Below are positions 45,601 through 56,759 of a stretch of DNA of 64,000 nt, piece by piece (position 1 is the first letter of the stretch; every line of letters starts with the position of its first letter). The stretch is from the NCBI GenBank assembly GCA_025201365.1, contig JAIXMF010000003.1, forward strand, positions 186,001-250,000. The letters run 5' to 3'. The position numbers and the translations under genes were made by a program. This DNA is from Syncephalis plumigaleata. Lineage: Eukaryota > Zoopagomycota > Zoopagomycetes > Zoopagales > Piptocephalidaceae. The notes under the pieces were generated by a model that made no database searches, was not told where the DNA came from, and saw only the letters and a program-made list of their open reading frames with translations.

Positions 45601-47766
45601 TACCTACTATCGGTACTTTCTTACTCTCTTGCTTACTCTCCTGCTTACTCTCTCTCGTTCACTTTATCACTCTATCTCTTCGAATGTTGCGCGTTCCATC
45701 ATGAACGGGCGGGTTTTATTAGCACGTGGAGCACTGAATGGCCTTTAATCCATACGTGCTAGAACAATGCTTGCTTCGAAATGCTTATAGACGATATACC
45801 GACCCTATTTCCTCATTTGGTCGATGCTCCCCCAAATATTGCTATGCAAGCGATGAATTTAACCATCCATCCACACTCGTCCACTCACTCACATGTCATC
45901 TTCTATGGTTCGCTATCCATTCATCCGTTCTTCCATACGCGCACACACACACACACATCCATCACACATCCACCCACACCCACACACAAGCGCACATCCA
46001 CATACATTTGGCCGTTCACTGTTACAGGAAAGGGACTGACAGTTCCTTTTTCACCTTTCCTTTTAACTGTGGCTTACCTTCATCGCTATTTCGCTAAACT
46101 ACATCTACGCTCGTTTCATTGTTTCTACAGACGGTGAATAGTCGTGTTGTCGTTTGACGTCTCTCTTTCTCTCTCTTTCTTCTCTCGTTCTCGTTCTCGT
46201 TCTCGTTCTCGTTCTATTTCACTACTTGTTCTGTGCAAACCTATTATTTAGTTGCAATCTAGCTTTATTTTAATCATCAGTGCACGAATTCTCTAATCTC
46301 AAAGGTTTATTCGTGTCCCGTATCTCTCTCATACCCGCGTCTACTTTGTTATTAATCGTTGTCTCGTAGGTGAGTTATTGAAGTAGACTCTATTCAAGAG
46401 GAATAGATCACTGCTTGTCTTGATACTAGATAGCCATTTCGAGTGGGCTATATTGCAATATACCAGCAACTGGTGATATCGCTCTTTTACTTTGTTGTCT
46501 CTATAGCGTAACTTGCTCTCTTCTTCATGGCATTATTTACATGCGTATATGCGTGTATGTATGTGGTTTCGTTGGAACCGCGTGGTTGGTATAGGGCCAC
46601 ATGAGTATCGTATCATCCAATGCCCATTTGCCGTGGTAAAGCGTGACTAGAGCAGAGCGGCATCGATAAATCAATTCGGTCCGTAGATGATGAGTGGGCG
46701 GGCCCTCTTAGTACAGCTCAATGCACATAAACTATCGGCGCATGCCGGTACAATCTATGACCGATGCTGCCTAGTATCATGGATATTCTACATGGATATG
46801 ACATGTATATGAGGCCATATCTTCCAAAGTACCATCTCTTGCATTATATGCATATACTCGCTTGTAACAATATGCAATATGATAATAGAGGTCTGCCAAT
46901 TTTGACCATTTTCTGATCGTCCTTGGTTTGAAAACATTCACACTATACACTTGCCATACCACACACTCATACCATTCATCACACACACCATCCATTATCC
47001 TCATCATCATCATCACACACACAGATTTATTCATCTTATGCATACATTCACACTGGGCTCACACGCGGTAGTTCCCCTTTTCCGGTATTCCCCTTACCAG
47101 AACGTTTTCGTTTTTTTGCCTTGAAATCTCTACTTGCCTTCTTATTCCGTTGACGCTTGTGTGTTTGTGGTTCATCTCGCTCGCTTGTTCGCTTGTTCGT
47201 TCGTTTCTTACTCTATACCATCTCTTTTGTTTCTCCGCGGTATTCTGCGCTGTCTCCACATTGTGTGTATCGCGACGAGTGCATTCTATCTATAATATTT
47301 GGCTTTGACTTATTTCATTACCTGATTCGTTTATTATCCCTCTTCTATCTGTTATCACTTATCCCGCTGGTCGATATTGGCTAAGTTTCACCCATATTCT
47401 TACCGCTCTTTCTTTGTTTATCGTCTTATCTCTAGCTCTGTCCTATCTGTTATTCCTTCATTAACGGCAGTGGTCCGTAGACAAACGCGCGACATATATA
47501 TTGTTGTGACTGGCGACTAACTAACATTGTATCTTTCTTTTATTATCACTATAGGCGACTCGTTCATTATTCAGTTATTGTTCAATTATTGCTTAACTTA
47601 AGCCAATCAACGCTCCTTTTGCAGTGTTGCACGTAATCTATTACCGGTGTACGTTCAAGTCGATGTAAGTATATGGATGTGGCTTGAATGGCACGTGGCC
47701 CGCTATTTATCTATAATATACTAATGGAGAACACGTTGACGATGTATAGTTTTTACATTTCTCAAG
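42685..47766. other. Five-kilobase gene-poor region upstream of Ras
   Basis: Much of the plus strand is pyrimidine-rich (about 43070-43120, 45600-45670, 46160-46215, 47160-47470), with a TTCTCG tandem at 46184-46214. A 108-codon ORF at 43225-43551 has balanced composition (NLSVEGKNSPRVVGRLASL) and ends near a GT splice-like site, but I do not recognise it. Two short ORFs starting MNGRVLLA (45702) and MMSGRALLV (46687) resemble each other. The region may hold a long leader, an unrecognised small gene or a non-coding RNA. Confidence 0.4.
46184..46214. repeat. TCTCGT tandem repeat
   Basis: About five copies of TTCTCG lie within a pyrimidine-rich stretch. Confidence 0.8.
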
Positions 47767-48768
47767 ATGATGCTCTACAAGCTTGTTGTATTGGGCGATG
47801 GTGGTGTCGGCAAAGTAAGTAATCCTCGTCTTCATTTAGTCTAGATCAATTTACTAATTACACATATCTGTCATTGTTTCTATTGATCATTCAATAATTA
47901 GACGGCTCTAACAATTCAGGTGAGACTTTTACTACTAATTACTGTCTTGTTTCTTCAAGTATATGAAAACATAGTATTAATCACTTTTGTGTTGATTTCT
48001 CACTTCTATTATCCTATATAGCTTTGTCTAAATCATTTCGTCGGTAAGTTTAACGACATTTCTCATCCGATATGATTGCTAATCTTTCGCTTGTTGTACT
48101 ATTACTTAATTGTCATTGCCACCACATCAACAGAGGTGAGTAGCGTGCATTACTGCAATGAATATAACCATAATAGCAACGACAATACTAATCGGTTTCT
48201 ATCCTATCATCTATAGACTTATGATCCTACAATCGAAGATTCCTACCGTAAACAGGTTGTAATTGATGATCAACCATGTGTCCTTGAAGTATTGGATACC
48301 GCTGGTCAAGGTAAGAAATGGAAATGCGTAGATTGATAGTTGTTTACTAACGCATGGCGTTCTACTTGATAATCCACACAACTAGAGGAGTATACCGCAC
48401 TACGCGACCAATGGATTCGTGATGGTGAAGGCTTCCTACTCGTCTACTCAATCGCCTCTCGATCCACCTTTGAACGAGTTGAGCGTTTCCGCGACCAGAT
48501 CACACGTGTCAAGGATACCGACAACGTGCCATTGATGCTCGTCGGCAACAAGTGCGACAAGGTCACGGAGCGTGAGGTCTCCCGCGAAGAAGGCATGGGT
48601 CTCGCCAAGAAGCTGCACTGCGATTTCATCGAGTCATCGGCCAAGACATGCGTCAATGTCGAGCGTGCCTTCTACACGGTAGTTCGCATGATTCGCAACA
48701 CCAAGGAGGGTGGTCGACGACGAAGAAATCGGGCTGCCGGCAAAAATGGCAGATGTGCAATTCTCTAA
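47767..48768 (+). CDS. Ras-family small GTPase (Ras2-like), CAIL prenylation box
   Basis: All G-box motifs are present: LGDGGVGKT (P-loop), [13 protein letters not shown] (switch I and effector region), LDTAGQEEY (switch II), NKCDK and SSAK. The protein ends in a basic tail with CAIL; a terminal Leu favours geranylgeranylation. The sequence [20 protein letters not shown] is typical of fungal Ras2. Exons are 47767-47814, 47902-47919 (18 nt, TALTIQ), 48022-48043 (22 nt, LCLNHFV plus one base), 48133-48134 (2 nt, AG), 48217 to the GTAAGAA donor after GGTCAAG near 48310, and a last exon to 48768. The 2-nt exon completes a Glu codon between HFV and TYDPT, giving the same spacing as other Ras proteins (HFVDEYDPT). 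It should act at the plasma membrane as a signalling switch. Confidence 0.93.
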
Positions 48769-48919
48769 GTAAAAGTGCATCTTCTTGCCGTGATAGTGAC
48801 TGTATTTTCACACTTGCGCAGTTGCTGTTGCACTTTTGTATTAGGGTAGATTGGTATTAATATTTTATTCGATGGCAGTTGTCGGTTGGATTCTGTAATG
48901 TGTGACCCCAGGGCTAGTC

Positions 48920-48942
48920 ATATACATATATACATACATATA

Positions 48943-48973
<31 letters not shown>
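48920..48973. repeat. TACATATA / TA microsatellite
   Basis: Interleaved TATACATACA units followed by an AT run, in the 3' flank of the Ras gene. Confidence 0.85.
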
Positions 48974-49176
48974 TGGTGGTAATGATCGATGAGCGATGTG
49001 GCGATAGTTGTAGTCTAGCAAATAATAGTAATTGGTTATGTGCTATAATGTAGTCACTTCATTGCCGGATAGTCGTGTAGCATCTCTTCTAAATAGCATG
49101 ACTCGCTCATGTCTAGTTCCTTACCCTTTGCTCCTTCTTTCCCTCTCTTTCTCTCTTCTTTATTTACCTACCTACT

Positions 49177-49203
49177 TATCTATCTATCTATCTATCTATC
49201 TAT
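49177..49203. repeat. TATC tandem repeat
   Basis: About six copies of the TATC unit. Confidence 0.85.
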
Positions 49204-49507
49204 ATGAGACCATGATATGTCTGCATGTAGTCTTAATACGGTTATTATCGACTATTATTATTAATAACTTACTTACTAGCTTACTACATCACTTCCCCTT
49301 CGTGCCATCTATCTCTTTTTACTAATCCATTCTGGTTATGATCACTACTGGAGTTATTATCGCCTTCTGCTATTCTTATCGTTATTATCATTTACTGCTA
49401 TGATCTTTCTCGTCGATGCGTGTTCATTTGCTATGAATGCTGTTCATACATGTATGGACACACGATTCTATTCCAATGTTTCCATAAGCACACTCGTCAT
49501 CATCATT

Positions 49508-49538
<31 letters not shown>

Positions 49539-49738
49539 CTACTTTTCTTACGCGCAATCAAATGTTCTGTTTGATTATTTGGCTTAAACTATAGTTATAC
49601 GCAATTCTAGTTTAATCATTCATTTCTTTATGAGTGGTAGTGTTTACATATTATTATAATGTTATGTGTTTTCCTTAGTATAATTCATTATTAATATTTT
49701 ATTTCATATTTCATATACATACATGAATACAATGATTA

Positions 49739-51811
49739 TTAACTGTAAAGTATACGATAAGTTGATGTAAACGATGCCTGTGAAACGAATTGATATATGA
49801 ATACAGTGCCGTCGATGCAGCCGACCACCAATCGATTGGCATCTATTGCTAGACTAGTTACACGTTTACCTTCAAGGTCTGACTGCTTAATAAGTATGAA
49901 TTTCCATAGACTACCGCTATCAATGGCATCTAGCTCACTCGACGTGTCTTGAGCTTCTTTTCGTTTGTCAATATCATCAAACAAGCAGTCCAACGGATGC
50001 TTATTACTTGTGGTCTCTATATTCGATAATGATTGTAGTATCGCACCGTAGGGAATCATTGTTATGATTCTTCGCTCTATAACTGATATCGGATGATGGA
50101 TATTGACTGTAGTGGCAACTCTTCCCAATAGCGTTACTCCCATGTTCGCACTTGTGCTTGTAGTGCTACATTGACTACGAGTATGCAATAGGAACAGTTC
50201 TGTATTTTGCTCAGTAATACGTGCAAACTTCAATGCTGGTCTCTCGTCCTCGGTCACTTCACCGGATACTAGCCAGTGTAAGCGTACGGATTGTCGCGTG
50301 CTCTCCATTGTAGGCTGCTGAAGTATCCTTACAATTGGTAGTTGTTGTGTATCCGATGATGTGTGATCCGATGTATTCAATGCAACAATGGCACCCGTTT
50401 GACATGCCAGTAGTATTTCGTCACTTGGAGCAGGTGCAAGTAGTATATCGTCAACCATCTATCAAAGAAACGATATGTAACAAAGCAGCATTAGTGATGT
50501 AGGTATTAATCGTCATTGTTTTACATTTAATTTACCCATTGTTCAACATTGAATCTGTATAACGAGTGACCATTCTTCCAGTTCCATAGATATAACTCGG
50601 CCGTGTCACCATAAGTGGCGGCATATTGCTTAGACATACGTATTGCCTTTATAGGTGCCATATGTCCTTGTAAAGGAAAAGTGTTTTGAATGTACAACGA
50701 TCGATTATCGGGTTTAATAGCAATATGCCATAGTGTACACTGTCTACACAAGATATTAGTCCGATGTAATAGCACTCACTCGACGAGTAACAATGCTTAC
50801 CGATCAAAGTGGCCAGTAACAATAACTAGTAGTGTTTTATGCGTAGAATCAATGCAGTCTGACGTGGTAGATGAGACATCGAGTAAAAGTGCATCTAATG
50901 CAACAATACTGTTACACTTCCATCGAGCCCATGGTGTAGCATCAGCATCTGGTGTAAGACGCCATACAATTAGGGAGCGATCAAATGAACCAGTAAGCAT
51001 TAGTTCATTCGATAGTAGTTTAATCTGTTGTACACGACCGATATGCATGGATCGTATTACTGTGTGTACAGCACTACGACATTGTCGCCAGTTGTACTCA
51101 CGACGAACAGTCCACGCGAATAGCATCATCCAGTCGAGTGCTCGTTCATTCGATGGTGTATCAGGTAGTATGGCTGGACGATGATCCCATGCACGAAATG
51201 TTGCTAATGCCTCGTTTAAGCAATGCGTAGAATACTCGAATGTCTGAAATACAGGCGATGTTATTGCTAATTGTTGATGATACTGATGCTGTTGTCGACA
51301 ATACCAGTAGTATGCGGTAGCTAGACTATCCATTGTGAGGTGACGTCGACAAAGGATCTTCCATAGTGAATTTGCCGTAGCTAATGCACGCCAGCGTTTA
51401 GATACCTAGATATAACATATACACACGAGTGCAGTCAGGTATATTAGTAGGGATAAACGCGTTATATCGTATGATAGACGTCTATTTACTTTACTGCATT
51501 GTATAATATCGTACCAGTCTAGTTGGAGCAGTACAAGGGTAGCGAGTTCATTCGGCAAATAACCAAGTGCATCGAGTTGACGACTACTCACACGCGCATT
51601 CGACCAATGACCGTCGAGTGCCTGTTGCAAACGACGTACTTGCGAGTATGTCATACGATCTACCATACGACATATGCTAATGACACGTATTTACGATAAA
51701 TCAAGTGCTGATATATATGCATATTTGTTTGTTTGTTATAGGTGTGGATACTTACCAATTGACACGGTCGACCGAAGATAATGCTTCGAATTGTTCTAAT
51801 ATCTCGTCCAT
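49739..51811 (-). CDS. F-box and WD40-repeat protein
   Basis: This is a probable substrate receptor of an SCF ubiquitin ligase. The start at 51811 reads MDEILEQFEALSSVDRVNW. After an intron comes DRMTYSQVRRLQQAL, then the F-box LPNELATLVLLQLDWYDIIQ with CSKVNRRL, then VSKRWRALA. The C-terminal half has WD40-like strands: KLLSNELMLTGSFDRSLIVW, LLVIVTGHFDR, IKAIRMSKQYAATYGDTAEL with YLWNW, and RVTSLAIDANRLVVGCIDGT near the end. The order F-box then WD40 matches Cdc4/Met30/Pof-type receptors, but the repeats are too divergent for me to name an orthologue. The coding-strand leader is a CT-rich run (51812-51860). It lies 133 bp downstream of RAD51B on the same strand. Confidence 0.82.
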
Positions 51812-51943
51812 GATAGAGAGAGAGGAGAGAGAAGGAGAGAGAAAGGGATGCTGACCGAGATGACTTTATTATTACTATTGTATAAGCAAGGAAACAGTAC
51901 TGAAAGAGGGAAAGAAATAATAGATGAATCGGAAATGTGCATT

Positions 51944-53472
51944 CTACGAGTGTGTAGATGACAGTTCCACAAAGCCTGCCGACGTAATTGCATACTTAAA
52001 AGTGCAGATCGGCGATAGTGGCGATTTTACCACTGATAGTTGACGTGGTATGACTGTATCGTCTTTTCTTACAATTGTCGATGAACGACGTAGTTCAATA
52101 CGTGTCGTGATGGCATGAGACCATGTATTACCGAGAGCGGCAACGTGATAACCATCTAGTGAAGTAAGTGGATGCATTAGCTGTGTTAACAAGTACAAAT
52201 ACTAAACCTACTTGCCTTGATCGAGGCTTTGTCGTTCTAGACCGAGAATCGACGGTTGTTGGAATCGAGTGGCAACTTGATTGGTGACTAGTATCTAGTA
52301 AAGTATGCATTGTTAGTTAGTAGTGCATGGCATGGCATCATCACTTACAGGTATTTGTTGTGTCTCGGCTATCTTTCTACGCGAAACAATAAACAAGACG
52401 CGTATATATTAGTAAAGCAGCTGTAGCAGCTAGTACAGTTGTTGGTAATTACTTTAGTATCTTGGCTTCAGCAATGAGAAAATCGTTTCTTTCTGCAGCG
52501 TATTTTTGCGGTGATATTGCCGAAGCGGATGCTTCCATGCCTGGAGCACGAATAAGCTCGTGACGAACGAGTGCAGCCGCTGAATCGATAATAACTAGGC
52601 ATACGCGTTTTTGTTCGATAAAATCCATCAGGGTATTTAGTCTAATCATTTCGTGTAATGCTACGTGATAAGCATGCGTACTCATCTATTACGCTCTTTA
52701 TAATCAATACCTGGTTAATAGTTCATCGGCACTTCGTACAACGGCAACATGTACTCGATTGGTCATACGACGAAGACGTGCCTGATCATTCATTAGCTCG
52801 GGAAATCGATGCTGAGCAATTTCTATTAGTCTAGCATATAAGTATCCACATTAGCATTGGGCAAGCGTGATTATTGTAGGTTCATTCATTACCGATCTGG
52901 TCGAAATGTTCGTTCCGTATCAAAGTAGACGACATCGCCATGTAGTGCACCATCACCATTATCGTAGGCAGCCAGTACTGCTAGTGTATGGCAAAGTTGC
53001 GTTTTACCACTTCCTGCCTGCGCTACTACCTGTGCTCGTACGTGTCGCTACCTATTAACTAGCGTCGTATATACTATGGAACAAAGCGACTTACCTCTGT
53101 AATGGAGGCACACGGTAATCCTCCACATAGAATATGGTCAAGTGCTTGGTGACCTGTGGCTAGGAATCTTGGCTGTTCGGCAATCTCTTCAAATAATTCC
53201 AATGCCTACTCAATTACTTAGTAACTATGACTGAGAATTACTATTCTAGCTACCGTCAAACTCTTGGGTGCTTGTAGTCGTGCTACGGCCTTTAGAATGT
53301 TACGCGCTGTTACGAGATCCCAATCGCATTGCTCTACAAGCTCGTACTCGCTTAGAAGTAAAAGATCTGCACACGTAATTACCGGTGGTGTTAAACTGGC
53401 CAAGCGTGTCAACTGCACTGACGGTACTGGGATAATATTACGCGCTGCCAAATCAACTAGCTTATCCTCCAT
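51944..53472 (-). CDS. RAD51B: RAD51 paralogue, RAD51B-like
   Basis: A RecA-fold ATPase that, by family, helps load RAD51 in homologous recombination. The N-terminal domain has ITCADLLLLSEYELVEQCDW, close to the RAD51B pattern (TCQDFL..SPLEL). The ATPase core includes ILCGGLPCASITE, AQAGSGKTQLCHTLAVLAA (Walker A) and GDVVYFDTERTFRPDRL. It continues with IEIAQHRFPEL, CLVIIDSAAALVRHEL (Walker B), ERNDFLIAEAKILK and PVLVTNQVATRF. The end is diagnostic of RAD51B: VAALGNTWSHAITTRIEL and VVKSPLSPICTFKYAI. In the Walker A the first Gly appears as Ala, depending on the splice acceptor chosen. About eight exons. Other RAD51 paralogues (RAD51D, XRCC2) lack the C-terminal match. Confidence 0.88.
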
Positions 53473-53638
53473 GATAAGAATTCAAAAAGAAGAAGTGTAA
53501 TTATGAAATGAAATGATGCCACCGTCATCATTTCCTTATGAAATTAAAATGTAAATAAAAAGCATTTGCGATTTCATTATAATTCTAACATATACGTACG
53601 TATACGTGATATTTATTTTATAATGCTATGCTATGCGC

Positions 53639-55797
53639 CTAGTTAACTTGACAATCCGGTGGTAGTGCATTACTAGCAAATGACGTGGTAGCATTGGTGA
53701 CTACCGGCTTTGCATCCACACCTAGTCCACGCTTAGCAAAAGCAGTCCAAATGGCGCAGCGATACTGTCCATTCGTGCGTAATTGCTCCGCCAGCAGAAT
53801 GGCATCTCTTGCCATGAGTAGGCTGGGTCGGCACGGTTGCAACTTGATCCCATCTATGATCAATTGCATTGCCAGTATATTTCCCCAGCGTAGATCCACC
53901 TGTTCCACATGGGATGTGACGCCCAATTACCATGATTGTCCACCAGTTGCCAGTACATCTCGTAGAGCATTTGAGCCCATATCATACCTATGGTGTGTGA
54001 CTGCTGCCAATAGGTATCGTTCATTAGTGCGTAATTAGTTGGATTATACGCCAGATCCGTGCTATAATCGTATAATCGTAATCCGCGTGGATTCACATAG
54101 GTGCCCACATTCAGTCCATGTCCTGGCGCATGACGAATGGCCGTGTTGCCGATGCCACGTTCACATTCGAGGCTGCATCGGTGGCATTGGCAGCCGCCTG
54201 AAGCCAGAGTGCGGCAAAATCACTCCAACCTTCGGCCATCCCGCGTGCCTCGCCCTCCGTTAGACAGTCGGCATTGGACGGACCACCGGTGAGTCGTGTC
54301 GTTACGCCGTGCATGTACTCGTGCACAACAATATCATTGGCGAAGGCACCATCACGCGGTGGATGTGTATAGTTGTATATATGAATACGCATACGAGGAT
54401 GTTCGCCGTCGGGTGGCACCACAATATCTGCATCGTTAATGGTACCAGCATCAAGTGCATTGACTATTAGGGCATCACCGTCAATACCACCCTGTTCCAA
54501 TTATTCTCTTGGAAATTGCCGGCTACCTCGTCAAAACCGTATTCATAAAATAGATCATGAAGCTATTCATCGATTATTAGTTTTACAGCTGATGAATAGC
54601 ATAGTATGTCACTTACATAATTGGTAAGGTAAAATAAATTGGTAATGGAGGCATTTTGGTTTTCCGTCACATCCTGCGCACTACTATTGAATGCAAAATC
54701 AAATACTAACTGATCACCGCCATTAGTTCGTTGACCGGCCATCTCGAGGTTGGCCTCTTGTTCCGCGGCTGATCGATTGCTTTTGTTTTCCTGCGCATAT
54801 ACATTATTGCCTACAGTCTCTGTCGAGTATTGCAATTGCCCATTGAGTTGACGTGCATGCCAACCATGAGGGGATGCGCTTAAATCGGCCGGATCCTCCA
54901 CTAGTCGTTGTAATTCGGGACGAGGATCCTGTGATATCGCCGGTATTACACGATACGCATCATGGATCGTGGCATTATACATCCAGTTGGATATGGCAGC
55001 AACATGAGAACCATCATGGCAATTTGTACGTGATAATAACCGTTTGGCGTAGCCAGTTGATACGACCATACGGGCAGTACGCGTTCATGATCGCTGGTGT
55101 GTAGACCGGCCGATTGTACCTTTACCGAACCACTGGCAAATGGAATGTCATGTAGCATGCGCATATCAAAGGATAAGGCAGCATTTGCCACACCCAATGA
55201 GTTAACATGAATGTCATGTTCATCTTTTTGTTCTAGCGGTACCGTGTAGTTTAGTAGATTGGCTAATGGTGCTAATGCTTTGTAAGGTGATACGATTCTA
55301 ATGGTTGCCATATTAGCATGTGCTTGCTCTTTAGTAGCAGTGATGGCTGCTCGATCAATAGGACGGAAACTCGTACTAAACGCTACCACACATCCACACT
55401 GATCGACATGGATAGCGGCATCTCCATTGATAATCGGCAGTTGATTAATGAGTTGCTTTAGATAAATGTGTGTGACATTCAAACTACTCGATTGATATTG
55501 GTCCTTAATAATGTAATCGACATTCTGTACTAGATTGTAATGCTCGACAAGGAATGAACTTGCTGCTTGTACTGGATCTGTTACATTATCCGTACAAGTT
55601 GTATTGCTAGATAGAATACTGAATTGCACTGGTATTGATGGACTAAAACTAGCCAGTTGATCTGCTAATACTACGGATAGTGATGCTTGCAATAGAAAAG
55701 AGCATAATAACCATCCTATGATGTGGATACGCCAGCTTATAAGCAAATAACATCTTGATCCAATGACAATCCTACCAAAGTAACTTGTATGAATCAT
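53639..55797 (-). CDS. Secreted metallopeptidase, fungalysin family M36, frame interrupted
   Basis: A zinc endopeptidase made as a pre-pro-protein. A signal anchor IIGWLLCSFLLQASLSVVLA starts near residue 28. The FTP-type propeptide follows (LPIINGDAAIHVDQCGCVVA). The mature enzyme begins around HDGSHVAAISNWMYNATIHD and contains NDIVVHEYMHGVTTRLTGG with the HExxH zinc site. The third zinc-ligand Glu is in GEARGMAEGWSDF. The ending has LIIDGIKLQPCRPS, ARDAILLAEQL and WTAFAKRGLGVDA, all typical of fungalysins. One intron lies near 54550-54615. The conserved order is spread over frames that change at about 55018, 54500, 54116 and 53926, each at a short run of one base. Either the gene is decayed or the assembly has lost bases. 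Confidence 0.88.
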
Positions 55798-56696
55798 TGC
55801 TTACAATATCTATTCGTTGTAATATTGTACAATTCAAAAAGTAGCCATATAATCATTGAATGTAGCAATGCCATTGTTGTCAACGTTTTATAAATATCAT
55901 TTATAAACCATTCTCTTGATATCAGCTTATGAAACATATTAACATACTATCAATTAGTTGCACCTCCATTCATGTTGTATAAGGATCGTTTATTATTGGG
56001 GAAGATGGATACAAAGGTGGTATAGCCATCCCCCAGTCAACATATACTAATCGTGTATGTGTGTGTCATCCAATGCCGTCCATTTTTAACTGCAAGAACT
56101 TGATGGCGAACCAATCATCGTAAGCCAGCATGCCGGTGCTTTTTCTTGTTGAATTATCCCGACACAATCAACAAAGCGTACAAGTAGACTATAGTACATC
56201 TAACTAGTACCGATACACTATATTGTATGTATATGAACATTAGTAGATTGTATAATAAGCACCATTTGCTGTATACTAAAGTAAACTAATTGTTTGTCGT
56301 TGATGCTTTCGTAAAAGAAGTGATCAAACACTCATTAGTTTGTGTTATTCTTCCATATCATCATCATCATCATCATTCCTCCCTCTCCCTCTATCTATTC
56401 ATCCATCCATCCACATGACACTCCCCTTTTTCTTTATATCACCCAACCAACCAACCAAATAATAATAGCCACCACTTTCTCTCTCTCTTGTTGCACCACA
56501 GCTTGTCTTTTTCTTCTACTTCATCCTGCACCTGCAGTCATCCACATTGCTTTTCATCTTGTTGGTCAACTAGTATCTCTTGCTCTTTCTCTCTTGCTCT
56601 CGCTCCACCCTGTGTATTGTTTCTTTTTTGATTTGAACTGGTCTATCTCCACCTATTGTGGTTTATTCTACATCTAGTGCTTGTCACTCTTAGTAT

Positions 56697-56732
<36 letters not shown>

Positions 56733-56759
56733 ATCTGAACTTTTATCTTCAGTTTCATC
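55798..56759. other. Divergent intergenic region, fungalysin to Rab11
   Basis: AT-rich on the left. From about 56340 the plus strand is pyrimidine-rich, with CT and TTCT runs, ending in an ACT repeat (56695-56733) about 27 nt before the Rab start codon. A 111-codon ORF here is made of this biased sequence and is rejected. Confidence 0.6.
56695..56733. repeat. ACT trinucleotide repeat in Rab11 leader
   Basis: About 12 copies of ACT, placed immediately upstream of the ATG at 56760. Confidence 0.9.

Larger units (their letters stand above)
48769..49738. other. Convergent intergenic region with microsatellites
   Basis: It contains AT/CATA repeats (48920-48973), a TATC repeat (49177-49203) and an ATC repeat (49507-49539) between Ras (+) and the F-box gene (-). 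No gene is seen. Confidence 0.7.

Noticed and set aside
48044-48216. Recursive splice site (zero-length exon) at 48134/48135 in Ras
   Set aside because: AG|GTGAGT fits a ratchet point, but full removal would join G to ACT and break the frame. Retaining the two bases AG restores the protein.
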